Positions 33,608 through 42,376 of a stretch of DNA of 64,000 bases are shown here, one piece after another. A model generated the notes under the pieces. That model ran no database searches and was not told where the DNA came from. It was given only the letters and a program-made list of their open reading frames with translations. Made by a program: the position numbers and the translations under genes. Positions within the stretch are counted from its first letter, which is position 1; each line of letters opens with the position of its first letter. Source of the stretch: Luteimicrobium sp042670205 (GTDB lineage: Bacteria; Actinomycetota; Actinomycetes; Actinomycetales; Cellulomonadaceae); the NCBI RefSeq assembly GCF_042670205.1, contig NZ_JBHUWD010000019.1, positions 17,774 through 81,773 of the forward strand. The letters run 5' to 3'.

Positions 33608-34333
33608 GTGACGCAGGAACCGTCCGCTGCGCGCGGCGGGCCGGACGAGCAGTCCGAGCCCGCCGCGCGTCGGCGCGTGCTCCAGGGTCACGGCGCGGGG
33701 GTCGCCGGCTTCCTGTTCGCGATCCTGTTCACCTGGGGCTTCCTGCTCCTCGACCAGGGCCCCGGCCGCACCGCCGGCAACGACACCCTCGTCTCGTACT
33801 ACCAGGGCTCCGGCGGGACGGCGATCCTCCTCGCGGGCTTCTACCTCGTGCCCTTCGCCGGGCTCGCGTTCCTGTGGTTCATGGCGGCCAGCCGCCACCG
33901 CATCGGCCAGCTCGCGCACCACGAGCACACCCTGTTCGCGACGGTCCAGCTCGCGTCCGGCATCGCGTTCGTCGCCATGTTCTTCGCCGCTGCGGCCGCC
34001 GCGGTCTCGGGCGTCGCGGCCTCCCGGCTCGGGGGCGTCCCCGCGGGCGACCTCGTCGGCACGACCCGCACCATGCTGACCTACGGCGACGCGCTCCTCA
34101 TGATCTTCGGGTTCCGCATGGCGGGCGTGTTCATCCTCGTCACGACGACGCGCGCCCTGCGCGCCCACCTGTTCCCGCGCTGGTTCGCGGCACTCAGCTA
34201 TGCGGGTGTCCTCGTCCTGCTCTTCTCGCTCAGCTACGTGCGGTGGATCGTGCTCATCATCCCCGTCTGGGTGTTCGCCGCGACCGCGATCACGCTGTTC
34301 CGACGGAGGACCGGGAAGCAGCTCGAAGCATGA
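33608..34333 (+). CDS. Uncharacterised six-helix membrane protein
   Basis: 241 residues. A hydrophilic 30-residue start is followed by about six membrane segments. Conserved-looking features are GFYLVPFAGLAFLWFMAASRH between helices 2 and 3, and MIFGFRMAGVFILVTTTRAL with charged residues near the membrane edge. No family could be assigned. GTG at 33608 lies 10 bp after the DUF7144 stop. Its stop overlaps the MscS start (ATGA), so it is translationally coupled to the channel and belongs to the box-D operon. Confidence 0.65.
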   Translation: MTQEPSAARGGPDEQSEPAARRRVLQGHGAGVAGFLFAILFTWGFLLLDQGPGRTAGNDTLVSYYQGSGGTAILLAGFYLVPFAGLAFLWFMAASRHRIGQLAHHEHTLFATVQLASGIAFVAMFFAAAAAAVSGVAASRLGGVPAGDLVGTTRTMLTYGDALLMIFGFRMAGVFILVTTTRALRAHLFPRWFAALSYAGVLVLLFSLSYVRWIVLIIPVWVFAATAITLFRRRTGKQLEA

Positions 34334-35148
34334 ACCTCGGATCCTGGATCGACTTCGACGCGATCTCCGGCTGGACGATCGTCTGGCTCGTCGTCACCGC
34401 GGTCGCGACCTGGCTCGCGGCGCGGTACGGGCGCAAGGCGGTCGCGCGCCTGCTTGCCCGCATCGACGGGCTGAGCACCGACTACAGCGTCACCGCGGCG
34501 CGGCTCGCGGGCTACCTCATCGTGCTGCTCGGCATTGGGATCGCCCTCACGATCCTCGGCGCCAACGTGCAGCCGCTGCTGATCCTCGTGCTCATCGTCG
34601 GCGTCGCCGCCTTTCTCGCGCTCCGGGGCGTCGCGGACAACTTCGGCGCGAGCCTGATCCTCCAGACCCGCAAGCCCGCCCACATCGGCGACCTCGTCGA
34701 GTCGCTCGACTACCTCGGGACGGTCGTCGAGCTCAACGGCCGGTCCGTGGTGCTGCGGACCTTCGACGGTCACATCGTCCACCTCCCCAACGGGAAGGTG
34801 CTGGCCGAGCCGCTCGTGAACCGCAGCTCCCCGACCGGGAACCGGTCGATGATCGAGGTCCGCACGACTGAGCTGAAGCGCGTCGACGAGCTGCGCGACG
34901 TCCTGCTCGGCGCGGTCCGCCACACGAACGGCGTCCGGACGGACCCGCCCCCGGACCTCGTGTGGGTCGGGAGCAGCCCCGACCGGCTCGTCGGGCGGCT
35001 GCGCGTCTGGCACGCCCCTCTCGACGACACCGCCGTGATCTCGGCGGTCGTGCTCGCGGCGTCCGAGGCGCTGCGCGACGCCGGGCTCGCCGTCACGCTC
35101 CTCGCTCCCCCGCCGCCCCCGCCGTTCACGCCCCCGCCGGCGCTCTGA
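34330..35148 (+). CDS. MscS-type mechanosensitive channel
   Basis: 272 residues with three N-terminal membrane helices. The pore helix region GVAAFLALRGVADNFGASLILQTRKP is the MscS signature, followed by the beta domain (IGDLVESLDYLGTVVELNGR, then LPNGKVLAEPLVNRSS) and a C-terminal alpha/beta domain. The end is a proline run (PPPPPPFTPPPAL). It opens under membrane tension and releases solutes during osmotic downshock. Start overlaps the previous stop and its own stop overlaps the next ATG, so three genes are coupled. Confidence 0.85.
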   Translation: MNLGSWIDFDAISGWTIVWLVVTAVATWLAARYGRKAVARLLARIDGLSTDYSVTAARLAGYLIVLLGIGIALTILGANVQPLLILVLIVGVAAFLALRGVADNFGASLILQTRKPAHIGDLVESLDYLGTVVELNGRSVVLRTFDGHIVHLPNGKVLAEPLVNRSSPTGNRSMIEVRTTELKRVDELRDVLLGAVRHTNGVRTDPPPDLVWVGSSPDRLVGRLRVWHAPLDDTAVISAVVLAASEALRDAGLAVTLLAPPPPPPFTPPPAL

Positions 35149-35930
35149 TGAGCGCCTCTCTTCCGGCCATGACTCCCGACGGCGCCCGGTCGCCCGCGCC
35201 GGCGGCCCGGCGCGGGCCGTGGCACGCCGTCCGGCGCCTGGTCCGCCGCGCCGACGACTTCGTGGTCGTGCTCGTGCTGCTCCTCACGACCTACGTGCTG
35301 TACTCGGCGAGCGGCCACGTCGCGGTGCAGGCCGTCGTGACCGGGCTCTACGTGCTGACGTTCCTCGTCGCGTTCCAGGCGTCGGACCCCACGCACCGTC
35401 AGAAGGTCGCGATGGCCGTGACGTTCGCGGCCGCGGTCGTCGCCGTCGGGCTCAGCGCCTGGCTCCTCCCCCACGGCGACGCACGCGGGGTCGCGAACGC
35501 GTTCGTCGCGGCGATGCTCGTGGTGACGCTGGTCGCCGTGCTGCAACGTGTGCTGCACCACCCTCGCGTGACCGTGCAGTCGATCGCGGGCGCGCTGAGC
35601 GCCTACCTCCTCGTCGGGATGACGTTCAGCGCGGTCTACGCCGTCGTCGCCTGGTTCGGGCCGCACCCCTTCTTCGCGGGGGGCGGGCACGAGGACGCGC
35701 GCTCGTTCCAGTACTTCTCGTTCACGACGCTCACGACGACCGGCTACGGCGACCTCGCGCCGTCGAGCCCCGCCGGCCGCAGCCTCGCGAACATCGAGGC
35801 GCTGACCGGCCAGATCTTCCTCGCGACGCTCGTCGCGAGCCTCGTCGCGTCGTACGGGCTGCGGGCCTGGCGGCAACCACCCGCCCCGCCCGACGACGCG
35901 CCGCCCGAGGGACCTGACACGGTCCCGTAG
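35148..35930 (+). CDS. Two-pore-helix potassium channel with extra N-terminal helices
   Basis: 260 residues. Four N-terminal membrane segments precede an ion-channel module with pore helix FQYFSFTTLTTTGYGDLAP, whose TTTGYGD is the K+ selectivity filter, and a final helix IFLATLVASLVASYGLRAW. No RCK gating domain follows; the protein stops with a short proline/acid tail. The layout resembles small actinobacterial ion-channel-family proteins. It shares one base with the MscS stop. The operon's MscS plus K+ channel pairing fits control of turgor or membrane potential. It ends 6 bp before the convergent LAL regulator 2 stop; no hairpin is visible. Confidence 0.82.
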   Translation: MSASLPAMTPDGARSPAPAARRGPWHAVRRLVRRADDFVVVLVLLLTTYVLYSASGHVAVQAVVTGLYVLTFLVAFQASDPTHRQKVAMAVTFAAAVVAVGLSAWLLPHGDARGVANAFVAAMLVVTLVAVLQRVLHHPRVTVQSIAGALSAYLLVGMTFSAVYAVVAWFGPHPFFAGGGHEDARSFQYFSFTTLTTTGYGDLAPSSPAGRSLANIEALTGQIFLATLVASLVASYGLRAWRQPPAPPDDAPPEGPDTVP

Positions 35931-35936
35931 CGGACC

Positions 35937-38597
35937 TCAGGCGCCCGTCAGCAGACCGCGCTCGAAGGCGACGCGGACCGCGTCCCGCCGCCCCGTGACG
36001 CCGAGCTTGCGGTAGATCGCGCGCTGGTGGGTCTTGACGGTGTTCACGGACACGAACAGGGCCGCCGCGACGTCCGCCGCGGTCATCGGCGACCGCAGGT
36101 ACAGCAGGATCTCGCGCTCGCGCTCGGTGAGCTCCCAGTAGGCGGCGGTCCGGCGGGTGTCGTCGTGGGCCGCCAGTGCGCTGAGGCGCGCCCCGATGAA
36201 CGCCTCGTGCTTCGTGCCCCACGTGAGGTGCGCCCCGAGGAGGTCGACCAGCTCAGGACCGCGCTCCCCGAACGGCCGCAGGAGCCGGCGCTCCTCGGCG
36301 TCGTCGAGCGCGCCCTCCAGGGCCTCGTGCGCGAGGCGCGCGTCCCCGCACGCGTCGTGGAGCAGGGCGGTCGTCAGCGCGAACGTCACGGAGATCTCGG
36401 CGTGCCGGAGCTCGGCCGGCACCTCGGAGAGCGCGGCCCACGCCTCCTCGCGCAGCCCCGCCCGGCGGTGCACGTCCGCGGCCCACACCCGGGCGAGCGG
36501 CATGCGCGGCCCGGCGGCCCGGCGACGCAGCAGGTCGGACGCGCCCCGCGCGTCCCCGCCCTCGACGAGCACCCGTGCCTCGATGACCTGCACGAGGTCC
36601 GCGATGGTCGGCTCGGCGGCGAGGAGGTCCTCCCGGGCGGCGACCTCCGCACGCGCCCGTGCCAGCCCCGCGGCGTCACCCGCGCCGAGGCAGGTCGTCA
36701 TGAGCACGACGGCGGCCCGCAGCCCGACGACGCGGCCGCGCGTCCGGGTGAGGTCGAGCGCGCGCCCGAGGGCGGCACGGGCGACGTCGAACTCGTCGCG
36801 CGCGTAGCCGACCATGCCCAGCACGAGGTAGGCGGGGGCGACGGCGGAGGTCTCGCTCCAGCCGAGCCGCTCGGTGCGCCGCAGCAGGTCGTTCGCCTGA
36901 CGCGCCGCCCCGTCCAGGTCACCCGCGCCGAACAGGGGCACGGTGGCCTCCGCGAGGCAGGCGACCTCGATCGCCGCGCAGCCCGCCTCGGCCGCGAGCC
37001 GCGCGCCCTCGCGCAGGTGCACGAGCGCCTCCGCGTCGTCGTACGCGAGGCGGGCCTCAGCGCCCCCGACGAGGTAGTAGGCGAGCGCACGCGTCGACGG
37101 CGCCAGGAGGTCGGCGGCAGCGAGCAGGCCGCGGTCGCCGTCGAAGCGGCCCGGGTCCGTGCGTGCCCCGCACTCCCGCGCGACGTACAGGCTGACCAGC
37201 GCCTCCGCGACGTCGAACGCCGCCCGCCGGTCCGCGGGAAGCCGGTCGCGCCGGCTGCGCGCGAGCGCGAGGAGCGTCTCGGCGGCCGGGTCGCCGTCGG
37301 CCACGCGGCACGCGGCCTCCACCAGGACGACGTCGGCGGCGTCGCGCTCGGGGCCGCCCACCGCGTCCACGAGCCGGCGCAAGGTGGCGGTCTCGCCGGC
37401 GACGAACGCGTCCGCCCAGCCGGCGAGCAGCACGCGCGTCGCGAGCGCGGGGTCCTGCGCGGTGGCGGCGTGCCCGACGGCGGCCGCCAGGTCCGACGAG
37501 CCCAGCGCCTCGGCGGCGGCGCGGTGGACCTGCGCGAACCGGGCCGGGTCGGAGCGGCGCAGCACCTCCTGGCACTGCGCGGCGAACAGCTCGTGCCACC
37601 GGTACGCCGTGGGCGCGCCCGACCGCTCGAACGCGGCGAGGAACAGCCCGGAGCGCACGCACCGCTCGAGCAGCGCCGGCCCGCTGTCGCCGTGGAGCGC
37701 CCGCGCGAGGTCCGCGTCGATCCGCTGCACGGCCGTCGCGTCGAGCACGAACGCCGCGACCTCGGGCTCGAGCGTCTCGACGACCTCTTCGAGCAGGTAG
37801 TCGGCGAGGGGCGTCGGCGCGACCGCGAGCTCGCGGATACGCGCCGCCGGGTCGGCCGCGTCGCGAAGAGCGAGACCCGTGAGCCGCACGGCCGCGGGCC
37901 AGCCGCCGGTCGCCCGGGCGAGCTCCTGCACGGCGTCGGGGTCGACGTCGAGGCCGAGCTCCGCGACGACCAGCTCCACGTGGTCGGCCGACAGCGCGAG
38001 GTCCTCACGACGCAGGACGCCGAGGTCACCGGCCGCCTGCAGCCGCTGCACGGGCAGCGGAGGGTCGTACCGCGAGGCGACGACGAGGTGGACGTCGTCG
38101 GGCAGGTACCGGGCGAGGCTCGCGAGCAGGTCGCGGGACCCGGGCGCGTGGAGGACGTGGACGTCGTCGAGCACGAGGACGAGCGGGCGGGCGGCCTCCT
38201 CGAGCGCGACCAGCAGCGCGTCCACGTGGGACTGGCGCAGGCGGGCGCCCGCCGCCGGCGCGCGCAGCGCGTGCAGCGACGACGACGCCCGTGCCGGACC
38301 GGCGGACCCGGCCGGGTCGAGCGCGGCGCGCAAGGAGGCGAGCAGCCCTCCGAAGAGGCGACGCGGCTCGTCGTCGAACGGGTCGAGCGAGAGCCACGCG
38401 ACCGCGCGCTCGTCCTTCTCCGCCCACTGCGCCAGCGCCGTCGTCTTGCCGTAGCCCGCGGGCGCGGACACGACCACCACGCGGTGGTCCCGCGTGAGTC
38501 CGTCGAGTCGTCGCCGCAGCGCCGGACGATCGACGGTCCGCGCCATCGCGTGCGGCACCGTGATCTTGACGCTGGGGTGCCCTGCCGCCCCTGTCAT
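35937..38597 (-). CDS. LAL-type LuxR regulator 2 (MalT-like STAND ATPase)
   Basis: 886 residues, a paralogue of the protein at 23386-26016 with the same order: STAND ATPase (Walker A VSAPAGYGKTTALAQWAE near residues 43-60, Walker B LVLVLDDVHVLH), long helical-repeat middle and C-terminal LuxR helix-turn-helix (LTEREREILLYLRSPMTAAD, then FVSVNTVKTHQRAIYRKLGV). The recognition helices of the two regulators are nearly identical (VSVNTVKTH), so they could read the same DNA site. ATG at 38597 is preferred to 38621 because TACGTT stands 6 nt before it. It sits among genes with GGATGA boxes (33.1, 40.5, 41.8 kb) but has none of its own. Confidence 0.88.
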   Translation of the reverse strand: MTGAAGHPSVKITVPHAMARTVDRPALRRRLDGLTRDHRVVVVSAPAGYGKTTALAQWAEKDERAVAWLSLDPFDDEPRRLFGGLLASLRAALDPAGSAGPARASSSLHALRAPAAGARLRQSHVDALLVALEEAARPLVLVLDDVHVLHAPGSRDLLASLARYLPDDVHLVVASRYDPPLPVQRLQAAGDLGVLRREDLALSADHVELVVAELGLDVDPDAVQELARATGGWPAAVRLTGLALRDAADPAARIRELAVAPTPLADYLLEEVVETLEPEVAAFVLDATAVQRIDADLARALHGDSGPALLERCVRSGLFLAAFERSGAPTAYRWHELFAAQCQEVLRRSDPARFAQVHRAAAEALGSSDLAAAVGHAATAQDPALATRVLLAGWADAFVAGETATLRRLVDAVGGPERDAADVVLVEAACRVADGDPAAETLLALARSRRDRLPADRRAAFDVAEALVSLYVARECGARTDPGRFDGDRGLLAAADLLAPSTRALAYYLVGGAEARLAYDDAEALVHLREGARLAAEAGCAAIEVACLAEATVPLFGAGDLDGAARQANDLLRRTERLGWSETSAVAPAYLVLGMVGYARDEFDVARAALGRALDLTRTRGRVVGLRAAVVLMTTCLGAGDAAGLARARAEVAAREDLLAAEPTIADLVQVIEARVLVEGGDARGASDLLRRRAAGPRMPLARVWAADVHRRAGLREEAWAALSEVPAELRHAEISVTFALTTALLHDACGDARLAHEALEGALDDAEERRLLRPFGERGPELVDLLGAHLTWGTKHEAFIGARLSALAAHDDTRRTAAYWELTEREREILLYLRSPMTAADVAAALFVSVNTVKTHQRAIYRKLGVTGRRDAVRVAFERGLLTGA

Positions 38598-38603
38598 GGC
38601 TCG

Positions 38604-38609
38604 AACGTA
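38604..38609 (-). promoter_or_regulatory. Leaderless -10 of LAL regulator 2
   Basis: TACGTT on the minus strand, 6 nt before the ATG at 38597. Confidence 0.5.
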
Positions 38610-38678
38610 CCGACGGCTCATCGGTCGCGCGCGGCGAACGGGCGGCCGCGTCGAGCAGGCCGCACGGCGACGACGCGG

Positions 38679-40469
38679 TCACCCCACGCTGCCGGCGCTC
38701 CCGTCGACGCGGGACGCGTCCGACGACGTCGCGCCCGGCGCCAGCGCGTCGATGGCCTCCCGGATTCCCCGGTACACCGGCGGCTGGTCGTGCGCGTCGA
38801 GCGCCGCGCGCAGCTCGTCACGCACCGGCCCGACGTCGCGCGCGACCGCCAGCCGTGCACCTGTCCGGGCGAGGTCGGTCTGCAGCGTCGAGAGCATCTC
38901 GGCCGCGTCGACGTCGACGAAGGGCACGGTCGCCGCGTCGACGACCACCAGCCGCGGGTGCTGCTTCGCCGCGAGGCCGCGGACCTCGCCCCGGATCCGG
39001 TCGGCGTTGGCGAAGAAGAGCCCGGACTCGGGCCGCACGACCAGCACCCCGTCGACGGGCCGGACGGCCCGACCCAGGCTCGCGGCGCGCTGCGAGTCGA
39101 CCCACGCGCCGACGTCGTCGAGGACGAGCACCGCGACCCGTGCGTGGGAGGCGCGCACGAGCAGCAGGAGGAGCGACAGGACGATGCCGATGACGAGACC
39201 GGGCAGCGTGTCGAAGACGAGGACACCGAGCGCAGCGGCGAGCGCCGCGAGGAAGTCGTCTCGCGCCGCCGTCCCGTAGAGCGCCCGCACGGACGGCGTC
39301 GCGAGGCCCCACAGGCGCCGCAGCGCCGCCACGTCCACGAGCTCGATCACTGCGGCGATCACGACCGCGGCCAGCACCGCCTCGGGCAGCGACTCGAACA
39401 GCGGCGTCAGGAACAGGAGCGTGAGGAGCGTCAGCACCGCGGAGGTGAGGCCCGAGACCTGGCTCTTGGCGCCCGCTCCCCCGTTCACGGCCGTCTTGGA
39501 GAGCGACCCGTTGACGACCATGCCCGACGCGAGGCCGGAGCCGAGGTTCGCGGCACCCATGCCGATCAGCTCGCGGTTCGGGTCGATGTCGTAGCCCTCC
39601 CGCGCCGCGTAGGTCTTGGCGGCGCCGAGGGCCTCCGCGAAGCCCACGAGCATCACCCCGATGCACGGCCCGATGAGGTCGGTGAACTGCGTCCAGGTCG
39701 CGTCGGGAAGACCGAGCGCCGGGAGCCCCGCGTCGATGTGCCCGACGATGTCGACGCCGTGGTCGTCCAGGTGGAAGACCTTGACGGCGAGGATCCCGAG
39801 GATCACGACGACGAGCGAACCCGGAAGCTTCGGGACGACCCGGCGCAGGAGGAGGACGACCACGAGGCTGCCCGCGCCGAGCGCCGCGGTGACCCACTGG
39901 ATGTCGCCCAGCTCGGTGAGGATGTGCCAGAGCTTCTCGAAGAAGTTCCCGTCGCCCTTGTCGACGCCGAGCCCGGCGGGCACCTGGCCGATGATGATCG
40001 TGAGCGCGAGGCCGATGATGAACCCCTTGAGCACGGGCTCGGAGATGAACGACGCGAGGAACCCGAGCCGGACGACGCCTGCCACGACGCACAGCACCCC
40101 GGTCACGAGCGCGAGCGCGGTGGTGAGGACGACGAACAGCGCGTCGTCGCCCCTGGCGAACGCGCCGACGACGCTCGCGGACAGTGCCGCCGTCGCCGAC
40201 ATGGGTCCCACGACGAGGTGACGCGAGCTGCCGAACGCCGCGTAGAGGATCAGCGAGGGAACCGCGGCGTAGAGGCCGACGACGGGCGAGACCCCGGCGA
40301 TCCCGGCGTACGCGAGCGCCTCGGGGACGAGCACCGCCCAGACGGTGAGGCCCGCGATCAGGTCACCGCGCAGCCAGGCCCTCCGATACCCCTGGAGCGA
40401 GCCGAACACCCACCACGTGCGCGTGGGCGCGGGTGGGACGGCGCGGGTCTGCGGTGAGGTCGCTGTCAC
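38679..40469 (-). CDS. SulP-family anion transporter 2 with STAS domain
   Basis: 596 residues. The SulP signature (RGDLIAGLTVWAVLVPEALAYAGI, then GVSPVVGLYAAVPSLILYAAFGSSRHLVVGP) lies at the N-terminus, with 10-12 membrane segments to about residue 430. A C-terminal STAS domain has LVVVDAATVPFVDVDAAEML. It probably transports sulfate or bicarbonate; the STAS domain regulates transport. GTG at 40469 directly follows CAAGGT plus 6 nt, so the mRNA is predicted leaderless with box E centred at -43, the same layout as at alkyl sulfatase 2. It is more canonical than SulP 1 at 8352-10040. Confidence 0.9.
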   Translation of the reverse strand: MTATSPQTRAVPPAPTRTWWVFGSLQGYRRAWLRGDLIAGLTVWAVLVPEALAYAGIAGVSPVVGLYAAVPSLILYAAFGSSRHLVVGPMSATAALSASVVGAFARGDDALFVVLTTALALVTGVLCVVAGVVRLGFLASFISEPVLKGFIIGLALTIIIGQVPAGLGVDKGDGNFFEKLWHILTELGDIQWVTAALGAGSLVVVLLLRRVVPKLPGSLVVVILGILAVKVFHLDDHGVDIVGHIDAGLPALGLPDATWTQFTDLIGPCIGVMLVGFAEALGAAKTYAAREGYDIDPNRELIGMGAANLGSGLASGMVVNGSLSKTAVNGGAGAKSQVSGLTSAVLTLLTLLFLTPLFESLPEAVLAAVVIAAVIELVDVAALRRLWGLATPSVRALYGTAARDDFLAALAAALGVLVFDTLPGLVIGIVLSLLLLLVRASHARVAVLVLDDVGAWVDSQRAASLGRAVRPVDGVLVVRPESGLFFANADRIRGEVRGLAAKQHPRLVVVDAATVPFVDVDAAEMLSTLQTDLARTGARLAVARDVGPVRDELRAALDAHDQPPVYRGIREAIDALAPGATSSDASRVDGSAGSVG

Positions 40470-40475
40470 GGTCCC

Positions 40476-40523
40476 ACCTTGCTGCGGCGCAGGGCCGCGG
40501 GGATCACCCGCGAGGGATGAGCG
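40476..40523 (-). promoter_or_regulatory. MalT-like box E and -10 for SulP transporter 2
   Basis: Minus strand CGCTCATCC-N5-GGGTGATCC (40523-40501) and hexamer CAAGGT at 40481-40476, 20 nt past the box, then 6 nt to the GTG. The box overlaps the last codons of the upstream ClC gene. Confidence 0.6.
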
Positions 40524-41808
40524 CCGCGAACTCCGGCCGGTCGGCGGGTGCCTCGGCGCGAAGCGGGCGCAGCCGGCGCACGACGAGCCAGAGCGGGACC
40601 AGCGCGAGGCACAGGACCGGCAGCAGCCGGATGTCCCCGACGGTCGTCGCCGCCATGAACAGGGCGAGCCACCCGTCGCGGCTCACGACGAGGACGGAGC
40701 CGAGCACGCCCGCGGAGACGGCGACCGTCGGAGGCACCGCCGACACGAGCGACGACGCCGACAGGCCGAACGCCACCCCGATGAAGACCGCGGGGAAGAT
40801 CCGGCCCCCGCGGAAGCCCGCGCCCGCAGCGACGACGAGGGCCGCGAGCTTCACGATCCCGATCGCGAGGAGCCCGTACCAGGCGTAGGTGTCGGCGCGC
40901 TCCGCGAGCTCCTTCATCTCCTGAAGGCCCTTGAACAGCGTGAGCGGTCCGCCCACGACGCCCAGCAGCCCGAGCACGAGGCCCGCGGCACCCAGCGCGA
41001 GCACGGGGCTGCGCAGGCGGTGGAAACCGGTGTGGACCAGCGGGAAGACGAGGACGGCGAGCAGGCACAGCAGGGCGGCGACGACGGCGACCACGGCCGC
41101 GGAGAGCGCGTCGCCGAGGGCGGGGCCGGGATACGGCGGGAGGTCGACCGCGAAGGTCGGGGCGTCGAACGCCTCCATCGTCACGGCCCCGGCACCCGCG
41201 GCGACGAGCGGGCCGAACAGGCGGTCGAAGAGGTGGCCCGTGCGGTCACCGCGCTCGGCGAACGCCTCGGTGAGCACGAGCGCCGCCGCGACCGGGGTGG
41301 CGAACATCGCGCCGATCGTTCCGGCCATGCCGAGCGAGACCGCGACGGGCACCGGGACGCCCAGCCGGGGCCGGCACAGGAACCAGGCCGCGAGCGCGAC
41401 GTTGATCGCGATGATCGGGTTCTCGGGACCGAGGCTCACGCCACCCGCGAGCCCCAGCACCAGCGCCGCAGCGAGCCCGGGGAGCGTCCGGAGTGGGAGC
41501 GGCGCGGCGACCAGCTCGGTCGTGGCCGGGTCGACGCCCGCGTGGCCGGGTGCCCACCGCACCACGACGCCGACCAGGACGCCCGTCAGGGTGAGGACGA
41601 GGACCGTCCACCAGGTGTCGGTGGTACCCACGCCCCACGCGTCCGGCAGCCGGTCCCAGACGAGCTGCTCGATCCCGTTGGCGACCGTGGTCAGGCCGAG
41701 GAGCGCGAGCGCGCTGGCCACGCCGACGGCGAGCGACGGCACCACGAGCCGCACCAGCGTCCTCGTCGTGAGCTGCGGACCCTCGTCCTCCGGCACCCCG
41801 CCAGGCAA
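40504..41808 (-). CDS. ClC-family chloride channel/antiporter (YfeO-like)
   Basis: 434 residues with about ten to twelve hydrophobic segments. The selectivity motifs are present: GGVSLGPENPIIAIN (GxEGP-type with the gating glutamate) near residue 130 and GAGFRGGRIFPAVFIGVAFG (GxFxP type) near residue 330. This pattern is close to the YfeO branch, which carries anions across the inner membrane. TTG at 41808 gives this length; GTG at 41796 is an alternative and the choice is uncertain. The gene ends within box E, upstream of the SulP gene. Box F lies 20 bp upstream of its start but has a -10 only in the opposite direction. Confidence 0.82.
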   Translation of the reverse strand: MPGGVPEDEGPQLTTRTLVRLVVPSLAVGVASALALLGLTTVANGIEQLVWDRLPDAWGVGTTDTWWTVLVLTLTGVLVGVVVRWAPGHAGVDPATTELVAAPLPLRTLPGLAAALVLGLAGGVSLGPENPIIAINVALAAWFLCRPRLGVPVPVAVSLGMAGTIGAMFATPVAAALVLTEAFAERGDRTGHLFDRLFGPLVAAGAGAVTMEAFDAPTFAVDLPPYPGPALGDALSAAVVAVVAALLCLLAVLVFPLVHTGFHRLRSPVLALGAAGLVLGLLGVVGGPLTLFKGLQEMKELAERADTYAWYGLLAIGIVKLAALVVAAGAGFRGGRIFPAVFIGVAFGLSASSLVSAVPPTVAVSAGVLGSVLVVSRDGWLALFMAATTVGDIRLLPVLCLALVPLWLVVRRLRPLRAEAPADRPEFAALIPRG

Positions 41809-41827
41809 CCACGCCCCCGCGGACGGC

Positions 41828-41875
41828 GGATCACCCGCCAGGGATGAGCCGAGCCGCCCCGCCGAGGACGAAGGT
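41828..41875 (+). promoter_or_regulatory. MalT-like box F and -10 for the DUF6325-SHOCT-DUF1269 operon
   Basis: GGATCACCC-N5-GGATGAGCC at 41828-41850 and hexamer GAAGGT at 41870-41875, 20 nt past the box. The ATG at 41928 lies 78 nt past the box, with GGAGAGGAA in front. Confidence 0.62.
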
Positions 41876-41927
41876 GGGGATGTGGGGGCGCTGCGCGGCG
41901 CCCCCGGTCTTCGAGGAGAGGAACGCG

Positions 41928-42347
41928 ATGAGCGACACCATCTACGGCCCGGCTGACTTCTACGCGATCAGCCTGCCGAACGGCGACGTCGACGACGTCG
42001 TCCGCCAGGCCGTCCTCGACCTGCTGGGCAGCGACGCGGTGACCGTCGTCGACCTGCTCGTCGTGCGGAAGGACGCCGACGGCAACGTCGACGCGGGCGA
42101 GCTCGCGGAGGGCGTCCTGCCCGGCGTCGACGAGCTCGGCGACACCGGTGCCCAGCTGGCGAGCGAGGAGGACGTGGCGACCGTCGCGGACCTGCTCGAG
42201 CCGGGCAGCGCGGCCCTGGTCGCGGTGATCGAGCACACCTGGGCCCGCAGCCTCGTGGAGGCGCTCGGCGAGGTCGGCGCGGAGGTCGTGATCGCCGAGC
42301 GGATCCCGGCCGAGATCGTCAACGCGAGCGCCGCCGAGCTCGACTGA
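41928..42347 (+). CDS. DUF6325-family protein
   Basis: 139 residues, acidic and soluble. YGPADFYAISLPNGDVDDVV at the start, VTVVDLLVVRKDADGNV in the middle and SAALVAVIEHTWARSLVEAL near the end are the hallmarks of the actinobacterial DUF6325 family, which usually neighbours SHOCT-domain and DUF1269 genes as here. The repeated strand-helix pattern resembles that of DUF1269 at 42730. Function is unknown; the conserved linkage suggests an envelope stress role. ATG at 41928 was chosen for GAGAGGAA and family start MSDTIYGPADF. It is first in a three-gene operon behind box F. Confidence 0.82.
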   Translation: MSDTIYGPADFYAISLPNGDVDDVVRQAVLDLLGSDAVTVVDLLVVRKDADGNVDAGELAEGVLPGVDELGDTGAQLASEEDVATVADLLEPGSAALVAVIEHTWARSLVEALGEVGAEVVIAERIPAEIVNASAAELD

Positions 42348-42376
42348 CCCACCCCTGCACACGAAGGAGCACCATC

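Noticed and set aside
41796..41850. Box F as activator site for the ClC gene as well
   Set aside because: Reading toward the ClC start, no xAxxxT hexamer lies 20-21 nt past the box, whereas the opposite direction has a good one.
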